The notes under the pieces are model-generated. The model did no database searches and was not told the origin of the DNA. It saw only the letters and a list, made by a program, of their open reading frames with translations. DNA of 64,000 nucleotides from Mycobacterium sp. PO1 (lineage in GTDB: Bacteria > Actinomycetota > Actinomycetes > Mycobacteriales > Mycobacteriaceae), in the NCBI RefSeq assembly GCF_017312405.1, contig NZ_BLTG01000016.1, positions 59,510-123,509 of the forward strand, in the 5' to 3' direction. Positions 1 to 9,376 of the stretch are shown here, piece after piece. The position numbers and the translations under genes were made by a program. Within the stretch, counting starts at the first letter, position 1, and each line of letters opens with the position of its first letter.

Positions 1-1
1 C

Positions 2-346
2 GTCGAGGTCAACGGCCACACCTTCCGTCGCGGCGAGACGGTGGTGGTGAACTTCGCCGCCGCCAACCGCGACGAGAGCGTTTTTCCCGGAGCCGACCGC
101 TGCATCCTCGACCGTCACGACAACCGACACCTCGGATTCGGCGCGGGCGTGCACCGATGTCTCGGCTCCAACCTGGCCCGCCTGGAATTCCAGGTCGGGG
201 TGGAACGGGTCCTGCACCGGATACCGGACTTCGCCCTGCAGCCCGGCTCCGCACCCGAATTCCACGGGAACTCGATCACCCGCGGGTTCCGTTCGATTCC
301 GGTCGTTTTCACGCCACCACGCCGTAGCGTCTGTGGCGTCGAATAG
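2..346 (+). CDS. Cytochrome P450, C-terminal fragment (cut by window edge)
   Basis: This is the last 114 residues of a cytochrome P450; the N-terminal part lies outside the window. The heme-binding loop FGAGVHRCLGSNLAR is complete, with the cysteine that ligates the heme iron at about residue 53 of the visible part. The upstream stretch RGETVVVNFAAANRDESVF is the usual P450 meander region. P450s insert oxygen into lipids, sterols or aromatic compounds using ferredoxin electrons. The next gene starts 14 bases downstream on the same strand, so it probably belongs to the cluster that runs to 2650. The substrate cannot be read from this fragment. Confidence 0.93.
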   Translation, partial: VEVNGHTFRRGETVVVNFAAANRDESVFPGADRCILDRHDNRHLGFGAGVHRCLGSNLARLEFQVGVERVLHRIPDFALQPGSAPEFHGNSITRGFRSIPVVFTPPRRSVCGVE

Positions 347-359
347 AGACAGGGAAGCA

Positions 360-1418
360 ATGTCGGACAAGACCTACCGCGTGATCCAGTGGATGACCGG
401 AGACGTCGGCCAGGCCGGCATCCGGCATTTCGCCGACTGCTCGACGTTCGAGCTCGTCGGCGTCCTGGTCCACAGCAAGGACAAGGTCGGCAAGGACGCC
501 GGCGAGATCGCGGGGATCGAACCGATCGGCGTGATCGCCACCGATGACGTGGACGCGGTGGTCGCCACCGACGCCGACTGCGTGTTCTACACCCCGATCA
601 TCATGGACGTCGAGACGGTGTGCCGGCTACTTCGCTCCGGCAAGAACGTCGTCACCACCGCCGGGTTCTTCCATCCCACCGAGGACTTCCGCGCCGCCGG
701 CGACCAGATCCGCGCGGCGTGTAGCGAAGGCGGCGCCTCGTTTCACGGCGGCGGGATCCATCCGGGGTACGCGGGAGACGTCCTGCCGCTCACCCTCGCC
801 CGGGTCATGAGCAGGATCGACACCATCCACGTCTACGAGGTGGTCGAGGTGCTGAAGGACGCCCCGCTGGACCACATCGACTGGATGGGTTTCGGCAAGG
901 ACAAGGACGCCTTCCTGAGCGAACCGACGATTCTGGGGCTCGGCCTGCCGTTCTTCGCCCAGTCGATGCACATGCTGGCCGACGGGCTCGGAGTCACGAT
1001 CGACGACGTCACCGCGGCCGAGGTCGACGTCGCGGTGGCGGTGGCGGACATCGCGCACGCCGAGGGAGCGATCGCCCGCGGAACGGTCGCCGCTCAGCGC
1101 CACGAGTGGACCGCATGGGTGGACGGGCGGCCGCTGATCGTCTTCCACGCGATCTACGTCACCGGCGGTCCCGACCTGCTGGAACCGGCCTGGGATTGGG
1201 GCGACACCCGGTACCGGGTCGTCATCGACGGTGACCCGCCCACCGAGCTGACGATGCAGGGGGTGCGGCAACCCGACGGCACGATGGCCCACCCTGGTTA
1301 CCCCTGGACCGCGATGGGTGCCATCAATGCGATTCCCGACGTGTGCGATGCGCCGGCAGGCTGGCTCACCCACTTCGACCTCGGACTGGTCAAGCCGCAG
1401 GGCCTGGTGCGCACGTGA
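360..1418 (+). CDS. DapB-like NAD(P)-dependent reductase/dehydrogenase
   Basis: A 352-residue protein beginning MSDKTYRVIQWMTGDVGQAG, with an N-terminal Rossmann-type fold of the dihydrodipicolinate-reductase-like superfamily. Mycobacteria carry many such genes beside P450s and lipid catabolism genes. It is longer than true DapB and is not expected to make lysine; the substrate is unknown. I chose the ATG at 360 because AGGGA lies just upstream, rather than the earlier in-frame start at 333, which would overlap the P450 gene. Its stop codon overlaps the GTG start of the next gene (GTGA), which implies translational coupling. Confidence 0.8.
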   Translation: MSDKTYRVIQWMTGDVGQAGIRHFADCSTFELVGVLVHSKDKVGKDAGEIAGIEPIGVIATDDVDAVVATDADCVFYTPIIMDVETVCRLLRSGKNVVTTAGFFHPTEDFRAAGDQIRAACSEGGASFHGGGIHPGYAGDVLPLTLARVMSRIDTIHVYEVVEVLKDAPLDHIDWMGFGKDKDAFLSEPTILGLGLPFFAQSMHMLADGLGVTIDDVTAAEVDVAVAVADIAHAEGAIARGTVAAQRHEWTAWVDGRPLIVFHAIYVTGGPDLLEPAWDWGDTRYRVVIDGDPPTELTMQGVRQPDGTMAHPGYPWTAMGAINAIPDVCDAPAGWLTHFDLGLVKPQGLVRT

Positions 1419-1984
1419 GTCACCGCTTCGACCCCGATGTGCTGCAGAAGGTGGTCGAGGACGCCGCCGGCCTGCAGCTCGGCAGCCGCGAGCTGATACC
1501 CCGAACCGTGGAACTGCTCGCCGAGCAGTACCCCGACGTGATCGACCCGGCGCCGGGACGCTGGGTGGGCAGCAAAGCCGGCGGAGTCCTCGGCAAGGTG
1601 CGGTTCCTGTACTTCAGCACCCGCGAGTACTTGGTGATATTCGGCTCTCCGACTGGTACACAAGGCTTTTCCGGCCGCTACAAGCACGTGGACATCCACA
1701 AGTTCCTGCTCGCCGGCCGGATCGACTCCTACGACCTCGAGTCCGAGGACATCGAGCCCCTGCCTGCGGTGCTGCCCGGCGGCCACACCTGCCTGCAGCG
1801 CGGACACGCGCGCGGTCTGACCATCCACCCCGGTTCCTGGCACCTCGAGTACGGCCGGGGCGCCGTCGTCACCACGCTGCCGTTCGCGATGGTAGACACG
1901 TTGGCGGTATCCCTGGAATTCGAATCGGTGCGTCGCTCGACGATCGAGTTCAGTCGGCTCATCGGGCGGCGCCGAAGGAGGTAG
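1415..1984 (+). CDS. ERG2/sigma-1-receptor-like protein
   Basis: A 189-residue protein starting at the GTG that overlaps the preceding stop. Its landmarks, in order, are those of the eukaryotic sterol C8-C7 isomerase ERG2 and the sigma-1 receptor: FDPDVLQKVV, a W-containing turn followed by AGGVLGKVRFLY, the segment STREYLVIFGSPTGTQGFSG, a central cupin-like stretch, and the C-terminal LEYGRGAVVTTLPFAMVDTL. The N-terminal membrane helix of the eukaryotic proteins is absent. It is translationally coupled to the reductase upstream, and four bases separate it from the SDR gene downstream. I infer a ligand-binding or isomerase role on sterol or other lipid intermediates. The assignment rests on recognising this motif pattern, not on an alignment. 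Confidence 0.72.
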   Translation: MSHRFDPDVLQKVVEDAAGLQLGSRELIPRTVELLAEQYPDVIDPAPGRWVGSKAGGVLGKVRFLYFSTREYLVIFGSPTGTQGFSGRYKHVDIHKFLLAGRIDSYDLESEDIEPLPAVLPGGHTCLQRGHARGLTIHPGSWHLEYGRGAVVTTLPFAMVDTLAVSLEFESVRRSTIEFSRLIGRRRRR

Positions 1985-1987
1985 CTC

Positions 1988-2650
1988 ATGCGGGTCGTCA
2001 TCGCCGGTGGACACGGCAAGATCGCGGTGCTCACCGAGAGACTCCTGGCCGACCGCGGCGACTCGGTCGCCGGCTTCATCCGCAACCCCGACCACGCCGC
2101 CGACCTACAGCAGGCCGGCGCCGAACCGATCGTGGTGGACCTGGAGAGCAGCAGTGCCGACGAGGTCGCCGGACACCTGACCGGCGCCGATGCCGTCATC
2201 TTCGCCGCCGGCGCCGGGCCGGGGAGTGGAGCGGCGCGCAAACAGACCGTCGACCACGACGCGGCCGTGCTGCTGGCCGACGCCGCCGAAGCCGCCGGGG
2301 TTCGCCGCTACGTGATGGTCTCCGCGATGGCCGCTGACGCCGCAGCGCCCGACGACGCCGGCGACGAGGTGTTCGTCACCTACCTGCGGGCCAAGGGCGC
2401 CGCCGACGACAACATCCGGGCGCGGGCAGGGCTGCAGTCCACCATCGTGCGACCCGGCCGTCTCACCGACGACCCGGCCACGGGCAGGGTTGCCGCGGGA
2501 ACGGACACCGGGTACGGCAGCATCCCGCGCGCCGACGTCGCCTCAGTGCTGGTCGCCGTGCTCGACGCCCCGCAGACGGCCGGCCTGACATTCGATGTCA
2601 TCTCCGGGGACACCGGCATCACCGACGCCGTCGCCGGGCTGGGTGGCTAG
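1988..2650 (+). CDS. NAD(P)H-binding atypical SDR / NmrA-like oxidoreductase
   Basis: A 220-residue Rossmann protein whose N-terminus MRVVIAGGHGKIAVLTERLL contains the GGxGKxA-type dinucleotide loop of atypical SDRs. The segments DADAVIFAAGAG-like and RRYVMVSAMAAD follow in the expected order, and IVRPGRLTD matches the conserved proline region of the family. A strong GAAGGAGG lies just ahead of the ATG at 1988. It is the last gene of the P450/reductase/ERG2-like cluster. The substrate is not known; a redox or quinone-reductase-type role is plausible. Confidence 0.82.
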   Translation: MRVVIAGGHGKIAVLTERLLADRGDSVAGFIRNPDHAADLQQAGAEPIVVDLESSSADEVAGHLTGADAVIFAAGAGPGSGAARKQTVDHDAAVLLADAAEAAGVRRYVMVSAMAADAAAPDDAGDEVFVTYLRAKGAADDNIRARAGLQSTIVRPGRLTDDPATGRVAAGTDTGYGSIPRADVASVLVAVLDAPQTAGLTFDVISGDTGITDAVAGLGG

Positions 2651-2725
2651 GCCGCTGTCAATCGGTCAGGGCCGTCAGGCTGAGTCATCTGGCGGGGCCG
2701 TCAAGAAGCGCCGTCCGGCGGGCCT

Positions 2726-3166
2726 TCAGGTGGAGGGGGCGAAGACCGCCTTGAAGCGGTTCAACGACTCCTGGATGTCGCCCTTGAGCGCCCCGGCGAC
2801 CACCATCCCGATCGGGCCGAACAACGCCGGGCCGCCGAGGTGCACGTCGAACGTCACCGTCGAGCCCTCCTCGCTCGGCTTGATCTTGCCCATCAGCTTG
2901 ACCTTGACGCCGCCCTTACCATCGCCGTTGAGCGTCATCGACTCCGGCGGACGGTAGTGCACCACCGTCCAGCTCACCCGGTTCGGCATGCCCTTCACCT
3001 CGACGATCGAGTCGAGCTTGGTGCCCTTCTCGATCGTCTCGGGCAACGTCGACCGCCACACCCGGTGGATGGACAGCCACTCCCTGTACCGGGACAGATC
3101 CGACGCGCTCTCCCACGCCTGCTCAGGAGGCATCGGCACGTCGACGGAAACCGACAGTTTTGCCAT
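2726..3166 (-). CDS. SRPBCC protein, Rv0910-type toxin-like
   Basis: A 146-residue START/polyketide-cyclase fold protein: MAKLSVSVDVPMPPEQAWES is the typical first strand and helix, and the C-terminal helix ends SLNRFKAVFAP. It is the positional and sequence counterpart of M. tuberculosis Rv0910, which was proposed as the toxin of a type II pair with Rv0909. The antitoxin-like gene lies 14 bases upstream. SRPBCC folds usually bind hydrophobic ligands and are not nucleases, so a true toxin role is uncertain. A lipid-binding function linked to ctpE is an alternative. Confidence 0.8.
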   Translation of the reverse strand: MAKLSVSVDVPMPPEQAWESASDLSRYREWLSIHRVWRSTLPETIEKGTKLDSIVEVKGMPNRVSWTVVHYRPPESMTLNGDGKGGVKVKLMGKIKPSEEGSTVTFDVHLGGPALFGPIGMVVAGALKGDIQESLNRFKAVFAPST

Positions 3167-3180
3167 GCGACGAATTGTGC

Positions 3181-3459
3181 CTAGGACGTCGGCGGGGCCG
3201 TCGGCGGGTCCTGCTTGCGGGGCGCAGCCGGTGGCGGCGAGGCAGGCGGCTCTTGACCGGAGTGCTGGTCGGGCGGCACCTGACCCTGCGCGGCGTTGTC
3301 GGCGACCGCCTTCTTGGCCGCGTCCTGCACCTTGTTCACCTGCGAGGCGTACTTGCCCTGCGTCCTTTTGTCGACAAGATCGCCCGCCTTGTCGATCGCG
3401 CTGTCCACTTTGTCGGAGTTCTTGGCGAGAAGATCCTTCGCCTTGTCCAGAAATCCCAT
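3181..3459 (-). CDS. Rv0909-type antitoxin-like small protein
   Basis: A 92-residue protein beginning MGFLDKAKDLLAKNSDKVDS. The N-terminal half is an amphipathic helix of the MT0933/Rv0909 antitoxin family. The C-terminal third is proline-rich (PPDQHSGQEPPASPPPAAP). M. tuberculosis Rv0909 is about 59 residues as I remember it, so the proline-rich tail is an extension. The gene lies 10 bases after ctpE and 14 bases before the Rv0910-like gene, so the three are likely co-transcribed. Confidence 0.8.
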   Translation of the reverse strand: MGFLDKAKDLLAKNSDKVDSAIDKAGDLVDKRTQGKYASQVNKVQDAAKKAVADNAAQGQVPPDQHSGQEPPASPPPAAPRKQDPPTAPPTS

Positions 3460-3469
3460 GGTGCCAACC

Positions 3470-5857
3470 CTACCGCTGGCGGACCCGCCACAACCGGCGT
3501 TGTTCCCCCAGCACCGCGCCCTGGACCCACCAGATCACCTCCACGGCGATCGCGCCCAACAGACCGATGCCCAGCGCGGTCGACGTGATCGCCACATTCG
3601 ACGGGTCGAGGATGAACAGCTCGCGGGCCGCCGGGATCGAGAAGATGACCACATACGCCAGGCCTGATCCCGCCACCAGCGCGATCCGCCACCATTCGTA
3701 GGGCCGCGCCACCACCGCCAGCACCCACAGCGCCGCGACCAGCAGCGTGATCAGCGCCGCCGTCGACGCCTGTGTCTGCTCGGTCTCGGTGGCCGCGCGC
3801 CCCTCGTAGGCCAGCAGGTACGACGTGAACGTCGCGGCACCGACGGCCAGCCCGGAAGGCAACGCGGCGGTCATCACCCGCCGGACGAAGCCGGGCCGGG
3901 CGCGTTCGTTGTTGGGGGCCAGCGAGAGGATGAAGGCGGGGATGCCGATGGTGAACCACGCCGCGATGGTGACGTGGATCGGCTGGAACGGGAACAGCAG
4001 CGGGTCGGAGCCGAACAGCTTGGCCGACAGGCCCGCGAGCCCGACCAGGATCGCGAGCAGCACCGAGTACACCGTCTTGGTCAGGAACAGATTCGACACG
4101 CGTTCGATGTTGCCGATCACCCGCCGCCCCTCGGCGACGACATAGGGAAGCGTGGCGAACCTGTTGTCCAGCAGGACGATCTGCGCGACCGCCCGCGACG
4201 CCGAACTGCCCGAACCCATTGCCACGCCGATGTCGGCGTCCTTGAGCGCCAGCACGTCGTTGACGCCGTCGCCGGTCATCGCCACCGTGTGGCCACGCGA
4301 CTGCAGGGCGTGCACCATCGCGCGTTTCTGGTCGGGCCGTACGCGCCCGAACGTGGTGTGCGACTCCAGCTCATCGGCCAACGCGGCCGGCTCCTCGGGC
4401 AGGTGGCGGGCGTCCATGCAGTCACCGTGCAGCCCCAGCGAGCCGGCCACCGCCCCGACCGATACCGCGTTGTCCCCGGAGATCACCTTGATCGAAACCT
4501 TCTGCGCGGCGAAGAAATCCAGTGTGTCGCGCGCGTCGGGCCGCACACGCTGCTCGAGAACCACCAGCGCCGCCGGTGTCACCGTGCCGGGGGCGCCGGG
4601 GTGGTCGACCGGCATATCCGAGGACCCGAGCAGCAGCACCCGCAGACCCTGCGCACCGATCCGCTCCGCCTCGGCGGCCGCCGCCGACCCGGGGTCGAGC
4701 AGCACGTCGGGTGCTCCGATCACCCAGTTGCCGTGCTCGCCGTAGGAGGCCCCACTCCACTTGGTCGCCGATTTGAACGGGGCGCTGGCGGTGGCCGTCC
4801 AGCCCGGCGGCATCCGGTAGGCCTCTGCGATGGCGGCGATGCTGGCGTTCGGCCGGGGATCGTCGGCGGCCAACTGCGCCAGGACGTCGGCGACGCCATC
4901 GCTGCCGATCTTCTCGACATCGCTGACCCGCATGCCGTTCTCGGTCAGCGTGCCGGTCTTGTCCGCGCACACCACGTCGACACGGGCAAGCCCTTCGATG
5001 GCCGGCAGCTCGTTGACCAGGCATTGCCGTCGGCCCAGCCGCACCACACCGACCGCGAAAGCGATCGAGGTCATCAGCACCAGCCCTTCGGGCACCATCG
5101 GCACCAGCGCCCCGACCATCCGGAGCACGGACTGCTGCCAGCCCGCATCGGTGGTGAACAACTGGGTGTAGATGGTCAGCAGCCCCGCCGGGATCAGCAG
5201 GTAGGTGATGAACTTCAGGATCTTGTTGATGCCGCTGCGCAGCTCGGAGCGCACCAGCGTGAACTTGCTGGCCTCCTCGGCGAGCTTCGCGGCGTACGCT
5301 TCCCTACCCACCTTGGTGGCGCGGTAGGCGCCGGTTCCGGCGACGACGAAACTGCCCGACATCACCGCATCGCCGGCATCCTTGGGGATCGGATCGGCTT
5401 CCCCGGTCAGCAGAGATTCGTCGACCTCGAGGTTGGCCTCCTCGAGGATCTCGCCGTCCACGACGATCTGGTCACCGGGGCCGAGCTCGATGACGTCGTC
5501 GAGCACCACCTCGCTGGGAAGTCGTGGCTGGGTTCCGGATCGCCGGCGCACCAGCGGTTTGGCCTGCCCGACGATGGCCAACCGGTCCAGGGTCTGTTTG
5601 GCGCGCAGCTCCTGGATGATGCCGATGGCGCTGTTGGCGATGATGAGCAGTCCGAACGCACCGTTGATCACCGAGCCGGTGGACAACACGATGATCAGCA
5701 GCACACCCAGAATCGCGTTGATGCGGGTGAACACGTTGCCGCGGACGATCTCCGAGACGCTGCGCGCCGCCCGGGTCGGCACGTCGTTGGTCTTCCCCTG
5801 GGCGACCCGTGCGGCGACCTCGTCGTCGGACAGCCCGCCGGCCAGCGACAGGGTCAC
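3470..5857 (-). CDS. ctpE: Cation-translocating P-type ATPase CtpE
   Basis: A 795-residue P-type ATPase, close to the length of M. tuberculosis CtpE (Rv0908). The phosphorylation motif [10 protein letters not shown], the actuator [13 protein letters not shown] and the hinge [20 protein letters not shown] are all intact. Membrane helices lie in pairs before and after the actuator domain, with a C-terminal set. M. tuberculosis CtpE has been described as a calcium transporter important for calcium uptake and surface integrity; that role is taken from the family. The ATG at 5857 overlaps the stop of the serine hydrolase gene (ATGA), and the Rv0909-like gene follows after 10 bases. Confidence 0.95.
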   Translation of the reverse strand: MTLSLAGGLSDDEVAARVAQGKTNDVPTRAARSVSEIVRGNVFTRINAILGVLLIIVLSTGSVINGAFGLLIIANSAIGIIQELRAKQTLDRLAIVGQAKPLVRRRSGTQPRLPSEVVLDDVIELGPGDQIVVDGEILEEANLEVDESLLTGEADPIPKDAGDAVMSGSFVVAGTGAYRATKVGREAYAAKLAEEASKFTLVRSELRSGINKILKFITYLLIPAGLLTIYTQLFTTDAGWQQSVLRMVGALVPMVPEGLVLMTSIAFAVGVVRLGRRQCLVNELPAIEGLARVDVVCADKTGTLTENGMRVSDVEKIGSDGVADVLAQLAADDPRPNASIAAIAEAYRMPPGWTATASAPFKSATKWSGASYGEHGNWVIGAPDVLLDPGSAAAAEAERIGAQGLRVLLLGSSDMPVDHPGAPGTVTPAALVVLEQRVRPDARDTLDFFAAQKVSIKVISGDNAVSVGAVAGSLGLHGDCMDARHLPEEPAALADELESHTTFGRVRPDQKRAMVHALQSRGHTVAMTGDGVNDVLALKDADIGVAMGSGSSASRAVAQIVLLDNRFATLPYVVAEGRRVIGNIERVSNLFLTKTVYSVLLAILVGLAGLSAKLFGSDPLLFPFQPIHVTIAAWFTIGIPAFILSLAPNNERARPGFVRRVMTAALPSGLAVGAATFTSYLLAYEGRAATETEQTQASTAALITLLVAALWVLAVVARPYEWWRIALVAGSGLAYVVIFSIPAARELFILDPSNVAITSTALGIGLLGAIAVEVIWWVQGAVLGEQRRLWRVRQR

Positions 5858-7479
5858 TTCACGAACACTCCGTTGTCGTCGTCGTCGAAATACTCCAGTG
5901 TCAGCAGGGGTCCGTCGAACGTCGCCCGCGACACCGTCCCCGGCGGCGCGTTCTCGCTGCTGATGTCGAACACGAAGACATCGCCGTCCCAGGGCTTCAA
6001 CTCGTACACGCCCTTGGGGCCGAGCGTGAGCTCGAGCCTGCCGTCCCGTTGGGTGACCGTCGCCGGACCCCAGAAGTCATTTCGGTACGTGCCGGCGTAG
6101 GACGCCAGTGGCGCCGGCGGTTTCGGATCAGCGGGACGCTGCTTGCCGGCGAGCTCGCCCTCGGGTTTCTCCATCTGCTTGTAGAGCCCGGAGTACAGCG
6201 CGAACCAGTCCTGCCGCACGTCACCGAACTGCACGAGGTCGGCGAACGACGCGGTCAACGCCTCGGGCACGCCGATCGGGGTGGCGTTGGTCAGCACCAC
6301 GATCCCGACGTCAGCCGAGGGCAGGATGACGAAGTTCGAGTTGGCACCGAGTTCGAAGGCACCGGAGTGACTCAGCTCGGTGCGCGCACCCGACGTCGTG
6401 CCGACGTTGAAGCCGTACCCGTAGAAACCCGACCGAGCCGCGGGCTCGTCGCCCCGCGACGACACCACCTGGGGGGTGATCGCCGGCAGCAGCGCCTCCG
6501 GATCGATCAGCTGCTTGCCGTCGTGCTGCCCGTCGGCCAGCACCATCGCCAGCCATTTGGTCAGGTCGTTGACCGACGAGCTGGCCCCGCCGGCCGGGGA
6601 CTGTTGCTGCGCGTCGCGCACGTAGCGCGGGGTGTAGCCGCCGTCGAGATGGATGTGGCCGACGGCCCGGTTGGGCCGGGCCACCCAGTCACTGAATTCG
6701 TAGCTGGTGGCCGTCATCCCGAGGGGACGCAGCAGGGCCTCCTCGGTGAGTTGCTCCCACGGTGTGCTCGCGCTGGCGGCGACCGCCTCTGCACCGGCTG
6801 TCAGCCCGAAGTTGGTGTAGGCGTAGGAGATGCGGAACGGGTCGAGGGGCAGTTGCCGCAACCTCTCGAGCACATTGCGACGGTCGTAACCAAGTTCCTC
6901 GAGCTGGTCACCGGCGTGGTCGGGCAGCCCCGACCGGTGCGAGAACATGTCGCCGACGGTGACCATCTGGGTGACAGAGGGATCCGAGAGCGCGAACCAG
7001 GGCAACTTCGACACCACCGGCGTATCCCAGTCCAGATCGTTCTTGCCGATCTGCTGAGCCACCACGGTGGCGCTCACCGACTTCGACACCGACGCGATCT
7101 GGAACACCGTGTCGGCGTCGACACGGTTGTCCCCATCGTTCGGCAACTCGTTGTTCTTGACCCCGAAACCTTTGGCGTACACCGTTTTTCCGTCATGTAC
7201 CACGGCGACCGCCATCCCTGGGATGCCGGACTTCGTCATCAGGTCCTCAGCCATGCCGTCGAGGGCGCCCACCGCGTCGGCGACGGCGTTCGCCGGCAGC
7301 GGCATCGCCGGCATCAGCGGCGGTGGCACCGCGGACGTGGTCGGAGCCGCGGCCTGACCCGACGGAGCCGACTCGGGCGCCGACGCGGACGTCGTGGAAT
7401 CACCGGAGTCCGTGGCGGCGCAGCCGCCCAGCAACGACACCGACACTGCGAACGCGACGAGGCGCGCCGGGGATCTCAT
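5854..7479 (-). CDS. Beta-lactamase-fold serine hydrolase lipoprotein (Rv0907-like)
   Basis: A 541-residue exported protein. The N-terminus [20 protein letters not shown] is a lipoprotein signal with lipobox LLGGC. The class C beta-lactamase/esterase domain shows the active-site SxxK as SVSK, the YxN motif in YAYTNFG and the HxG motif in [12 protein letters not shown]-terminal lipocalin-like domain follows, as in many members. Family proteins are esterases, DD-peptidases or beta-lactamases, and the substrate here is unknown. It sits between a metallo-hydrolase and ctpE and overlaps ctpE by four bases, matching the Rv0906-Rv0908 order of M. tuberculosis. Confidence 0.9.
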   Translation of the reverse strand: MRSPARLVAFAVSVSLLGGCAATDSGDSTTSASAPESAPSGQAAAPTTSAVPPPLMPAMPLPANAVADAVGALDGMAEDLMTKSGIPGMAVAVVHDGKTVYAKGFGVKNNELPNDGDNRVDADTVFQIASVSKSVSATVVAQQIGKNDLDWDTPVVSKLPWFALSDPSVTQMVTVGDMFSHRSGLPDHAGDQLEELGYDRRNVLERLRQLPLDPFRISYAYTNFGLTAGAEAVAASASTPWEQLTEEALLRPLGMTATSYEFSDWVARPNRAVGHIHLDGGYTPRYVRDAQQQSPAGGASSSVNDLTKWLAMVLADGQHDGKQLIDPEALLPAITPQVVSSRGDEPAARSGFYGYGFNVGTTSGARTELSHSGAFELGANSNFVILPSADVGIVVLTNATPIGVPEALTASFADLVQFGDVRQDWFALYSGLYKQMEKPEGELAGKQRPADPKPPAPLASYAGTYRNDFWGPATVTQRDGRLELTLGPKGVYELKPWDGDVFVFDISSENAPPGTVSRATFDGPLLTLEYFDDDDNGVFVK

Positions 7480-7507
7480 GGTCGAAACGGTAGCGCGTCG
7501 CCGCGCC

Positions 7508-8620
7508 CTACATCTGCCACCACGGATCGAATTCCGACTCTGGGTCGACCCGGCCGCCCGGGATGGGCACCGCGATCCGGACCTGTTCGGTCTGGGAAGC
7601 GCCGAGCAGGCGATCCGCCGGTTCGCCCCACCGGTGCGGCGCCAACCGGAACGTCGCCCAGTGGATCGGCACCATCAGGCTGCGGTCGCGCTCCCCGAGG
7701 TCGAGATGGGCGCGCACCGCCTCCTCGGGATTCATGTGGATGTCGGAGAAGGCCGGGTGGTAGGCGCCGATGGGCAGCAGCGTCAGGTCGAACGGCCCGA
7801 ACTCGGCTCCGATCTCGGCGAAACTCTTCGTGTAGCCGGTGTCGCCCCCGAAGAAGGCCTTGTTGGTCGGGCCGGTGATCACCCAAGACGCCCACAGTGT
7901 GGTGTCCCGCGTGAACAGCCGCCCGGAGAAGTGCCGGGCGGGGGTGCACACCAGTGTCAGGTCGGCGATCCGGTGAGAATCGTTCCAGTCCAGTTCGACG
8001 ATCCGGCTTTCGGGGATACCCCATTTGCGCAGGTGGGCACCGATTCCGAGCGGCACGACGAACGGCGCGCGCTGCGTGCGGGCAAGCGCGATCACCGTGT
8101 CGATGTCCAGGTGGTCGTAGTGGTCGTGGCTGATCACCACCGCGTCGACCGCCGGCAGCGCCTCCAGCGGCACGGGCACCTCGTGCATCCGCTGCGGGCC
8201 TACCGCGCGTGACGGTGAGCAGCGCTCGCTCCATATCGGGTCGGCCAGCACCCGGTAACCGTCGACCTCGATCAGCACGCTGGAGTGTCCGAACCAGGTC
8301 GCGGCGGCCGCGGCGGGGACGATCTCGGCAGTCGGCGGTTCGGCCAGCGGGATCGGTTTCGGCGGTTTGCCGTGTGACCCCGCGTTGGCCAGGTCACGGA
8401 TCAGTGCGCGCTGCACCTCACCGGTCGTCTCCGAGGGGGGCTCCAGGTTGACGAACTTGCCGTCGCGAAAGTTCGGCGAGTGGCGCGCCACCGGCGTGAT
8501 CTCGGCCGGTCCGGCGCCCAACGAGGCGGGTGTGCCCTGCAACGCGCGCATCACCCAACCGCCGGCGAACAGCGACACGGTGCCGAAACCGAAGCGCAGC
8601 GCCGACCCCAGCACCGTCAT
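7508..8620 (-). CDS. MBL-fold metallo-hydrolase (Rv0906-like)
   Basis: A 370-residue metallo-beta-lactamase-fold enzyme of the NAPE-PLD/UlaG-like type. The metal-binding HxHxDH motif is seen in [12 protein letters not shown], and further ligands lie in [10 protein letters not shown] and [10 protein letters not shown]. The ATG at 8620 was chosen because it overlaps the echA6 stop (ATGA) and gives a length close to Rv0906. A short hydrophobic N-terminus ([20 protein letters not shown]) may be a membrane anchor. The natural substrate is probably a phosphodiester or lipid; this is inference. Confidence 0.9.
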   Translation of the reverse strand: MTVLGSALRFGFGTVSLFAGGWVMRALQGTPASLGAGPAEITPVARHSPNFRDGKFVNLEPPSETTGEVQRALIRDLANAGSHGKPPKPIPLAEPPTAEIVPAAAAATWFGHSSVLIEVDGYRVLADPIWSERCSPSRAVGPQRMHEVPVPLEALPAVDAVVISHDHYDHLDIDTVIALARTQRAPFVVPLGIGAHLRKWGIPESRIVELDWNDSHRIADLTLVCTPARHFSGRLFTRDTTLWASWVITGPTNKAFFGGDTGYTKSFAEIGAEFGPFDLTLLPIGAYHPAFSDIHMNPEEAVRAHLDLGERDRSLMVPIHWATFRLAPHRWGEPADRLLGASQTEQVRIAVPIPGGRVDPESEFDPWWQM

Positions 8621-9351
8621 GCTCCCCGGAAGTTCGGCGGACGCTTCTCGATGCGGGCGACCTGGGCTTCGATGATGTCCTGGCTGGCCCAGGCTCGGTC
8701 GAACAGCTCCTGGTGCGCCGGCCACGGATCCTCGTAGGCGCCGTCGTCGTTGAGGACACGTTTGGCGTGCTGCAAGGCCAGCGGCGCGTACCCGGCGATC
8801 TCCTGCGCCCACGCCTGCGCGTCGGCGAGGGTGCCGATGCGGTTGGCCATCCCGGTCTGCAACGCCGCGTCGGCGGTGAGCCGCTCAGCGGCCAGCAGCA
8901 TGCCGCGGGCCCGCCCGGCGCCGACCAGCGACGTCAACCGCCGGATGCTCCAGTTGTCCAGGGCGATGCCGTACTTGGCGACGGGGAACTGGAAGTACGC
9001 CTCGGGTGCCACGACGCGGAGATCGCAGATCATCGACAGGATGACGCCGGCGCCGATCGCGGGGCCGTTGACCGCGCCGATGACCGGGATCGGCGCGGAG
9101 TCGATGGCGAGGTTCAGCGCGCGCGCCTTGTCGGGCAGCTCATCGGCCACCCCCTGACCGCCGGACAGGTCCGCTCCGGAACTGAAGACGTGGCCGCCGC
9201 CGGTCAGGACGACCGCCCGGATGTCCTCGGCGGCGGCCTTCTCGATCGCGTTCCGCAGGCCGTCGACCAACTCGGCGTTGAGCGCGTTGCGCCGTTCGGG
9301 ACGCTGCATCTCCAGGGTCATCACGTGGCCGTCACGGGTCACTGAAATCAT
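8617..9351 (-). CDS. echA6: Enoyl-CoA hydratase/isomerase family protein EchA6
   Basis: A 244-residue crotonase-fold protein with the signature ERRNALN near the N-terminus and the oxyanion-hole segments SSGADLSGG and [14 protein letters not shown]. It is syntenic with M. tuberculosis Rv0905. EchA6 in M. tuberculosis is reported to bind long acyl-CoA and to work with MmpL3 in mycolate metabolism rather than as an active hydratase; I have not checked the catalytic glutamates by alignment. It is first in a minus-strand run of six genes and is divergent from accD3, with 25 bases between the two start codons. Confidence 0.92.
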   Translation of the reverse strand: MISVTRDGHVMTLEMQRPERRNALNAELVDGLRNAIEKAAAEDIRAVVLTGGGHVFSSGADLSGGQGVADELPDKARALNLAIDSAPIPVIGAVNGPAIGAGVILSMICDLRVVAPEAYFQFPVAKYGIALDNWSIRRLTSLVGAGRARGMLLAAERLTADAALQTGMANRIGTLADAQAWAQEIAGYAPLALQHAKRVLNDDGAYEDPWPAHQELFDRAWASQDIIEAQVARIEKRPPNFRGA

Positions 9352-9376
9352 GTCCCCACACTATTAGCCTTTTCCT

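Noticed and set aside
3974..6100. Long plus-strand open frame opposite ctpE
   Set aside because: It is low-complexity and lies antisense to a clearly conserved P-type ATPase gene.
8621..8812. N-terminal extension of the MBL-fold protein to 8812
   Set aside because: The extra 64 residues are Arg/Gly-rich and lie within echA6; the ATG overlapping the echA6 stop at 8620 fits the family length.
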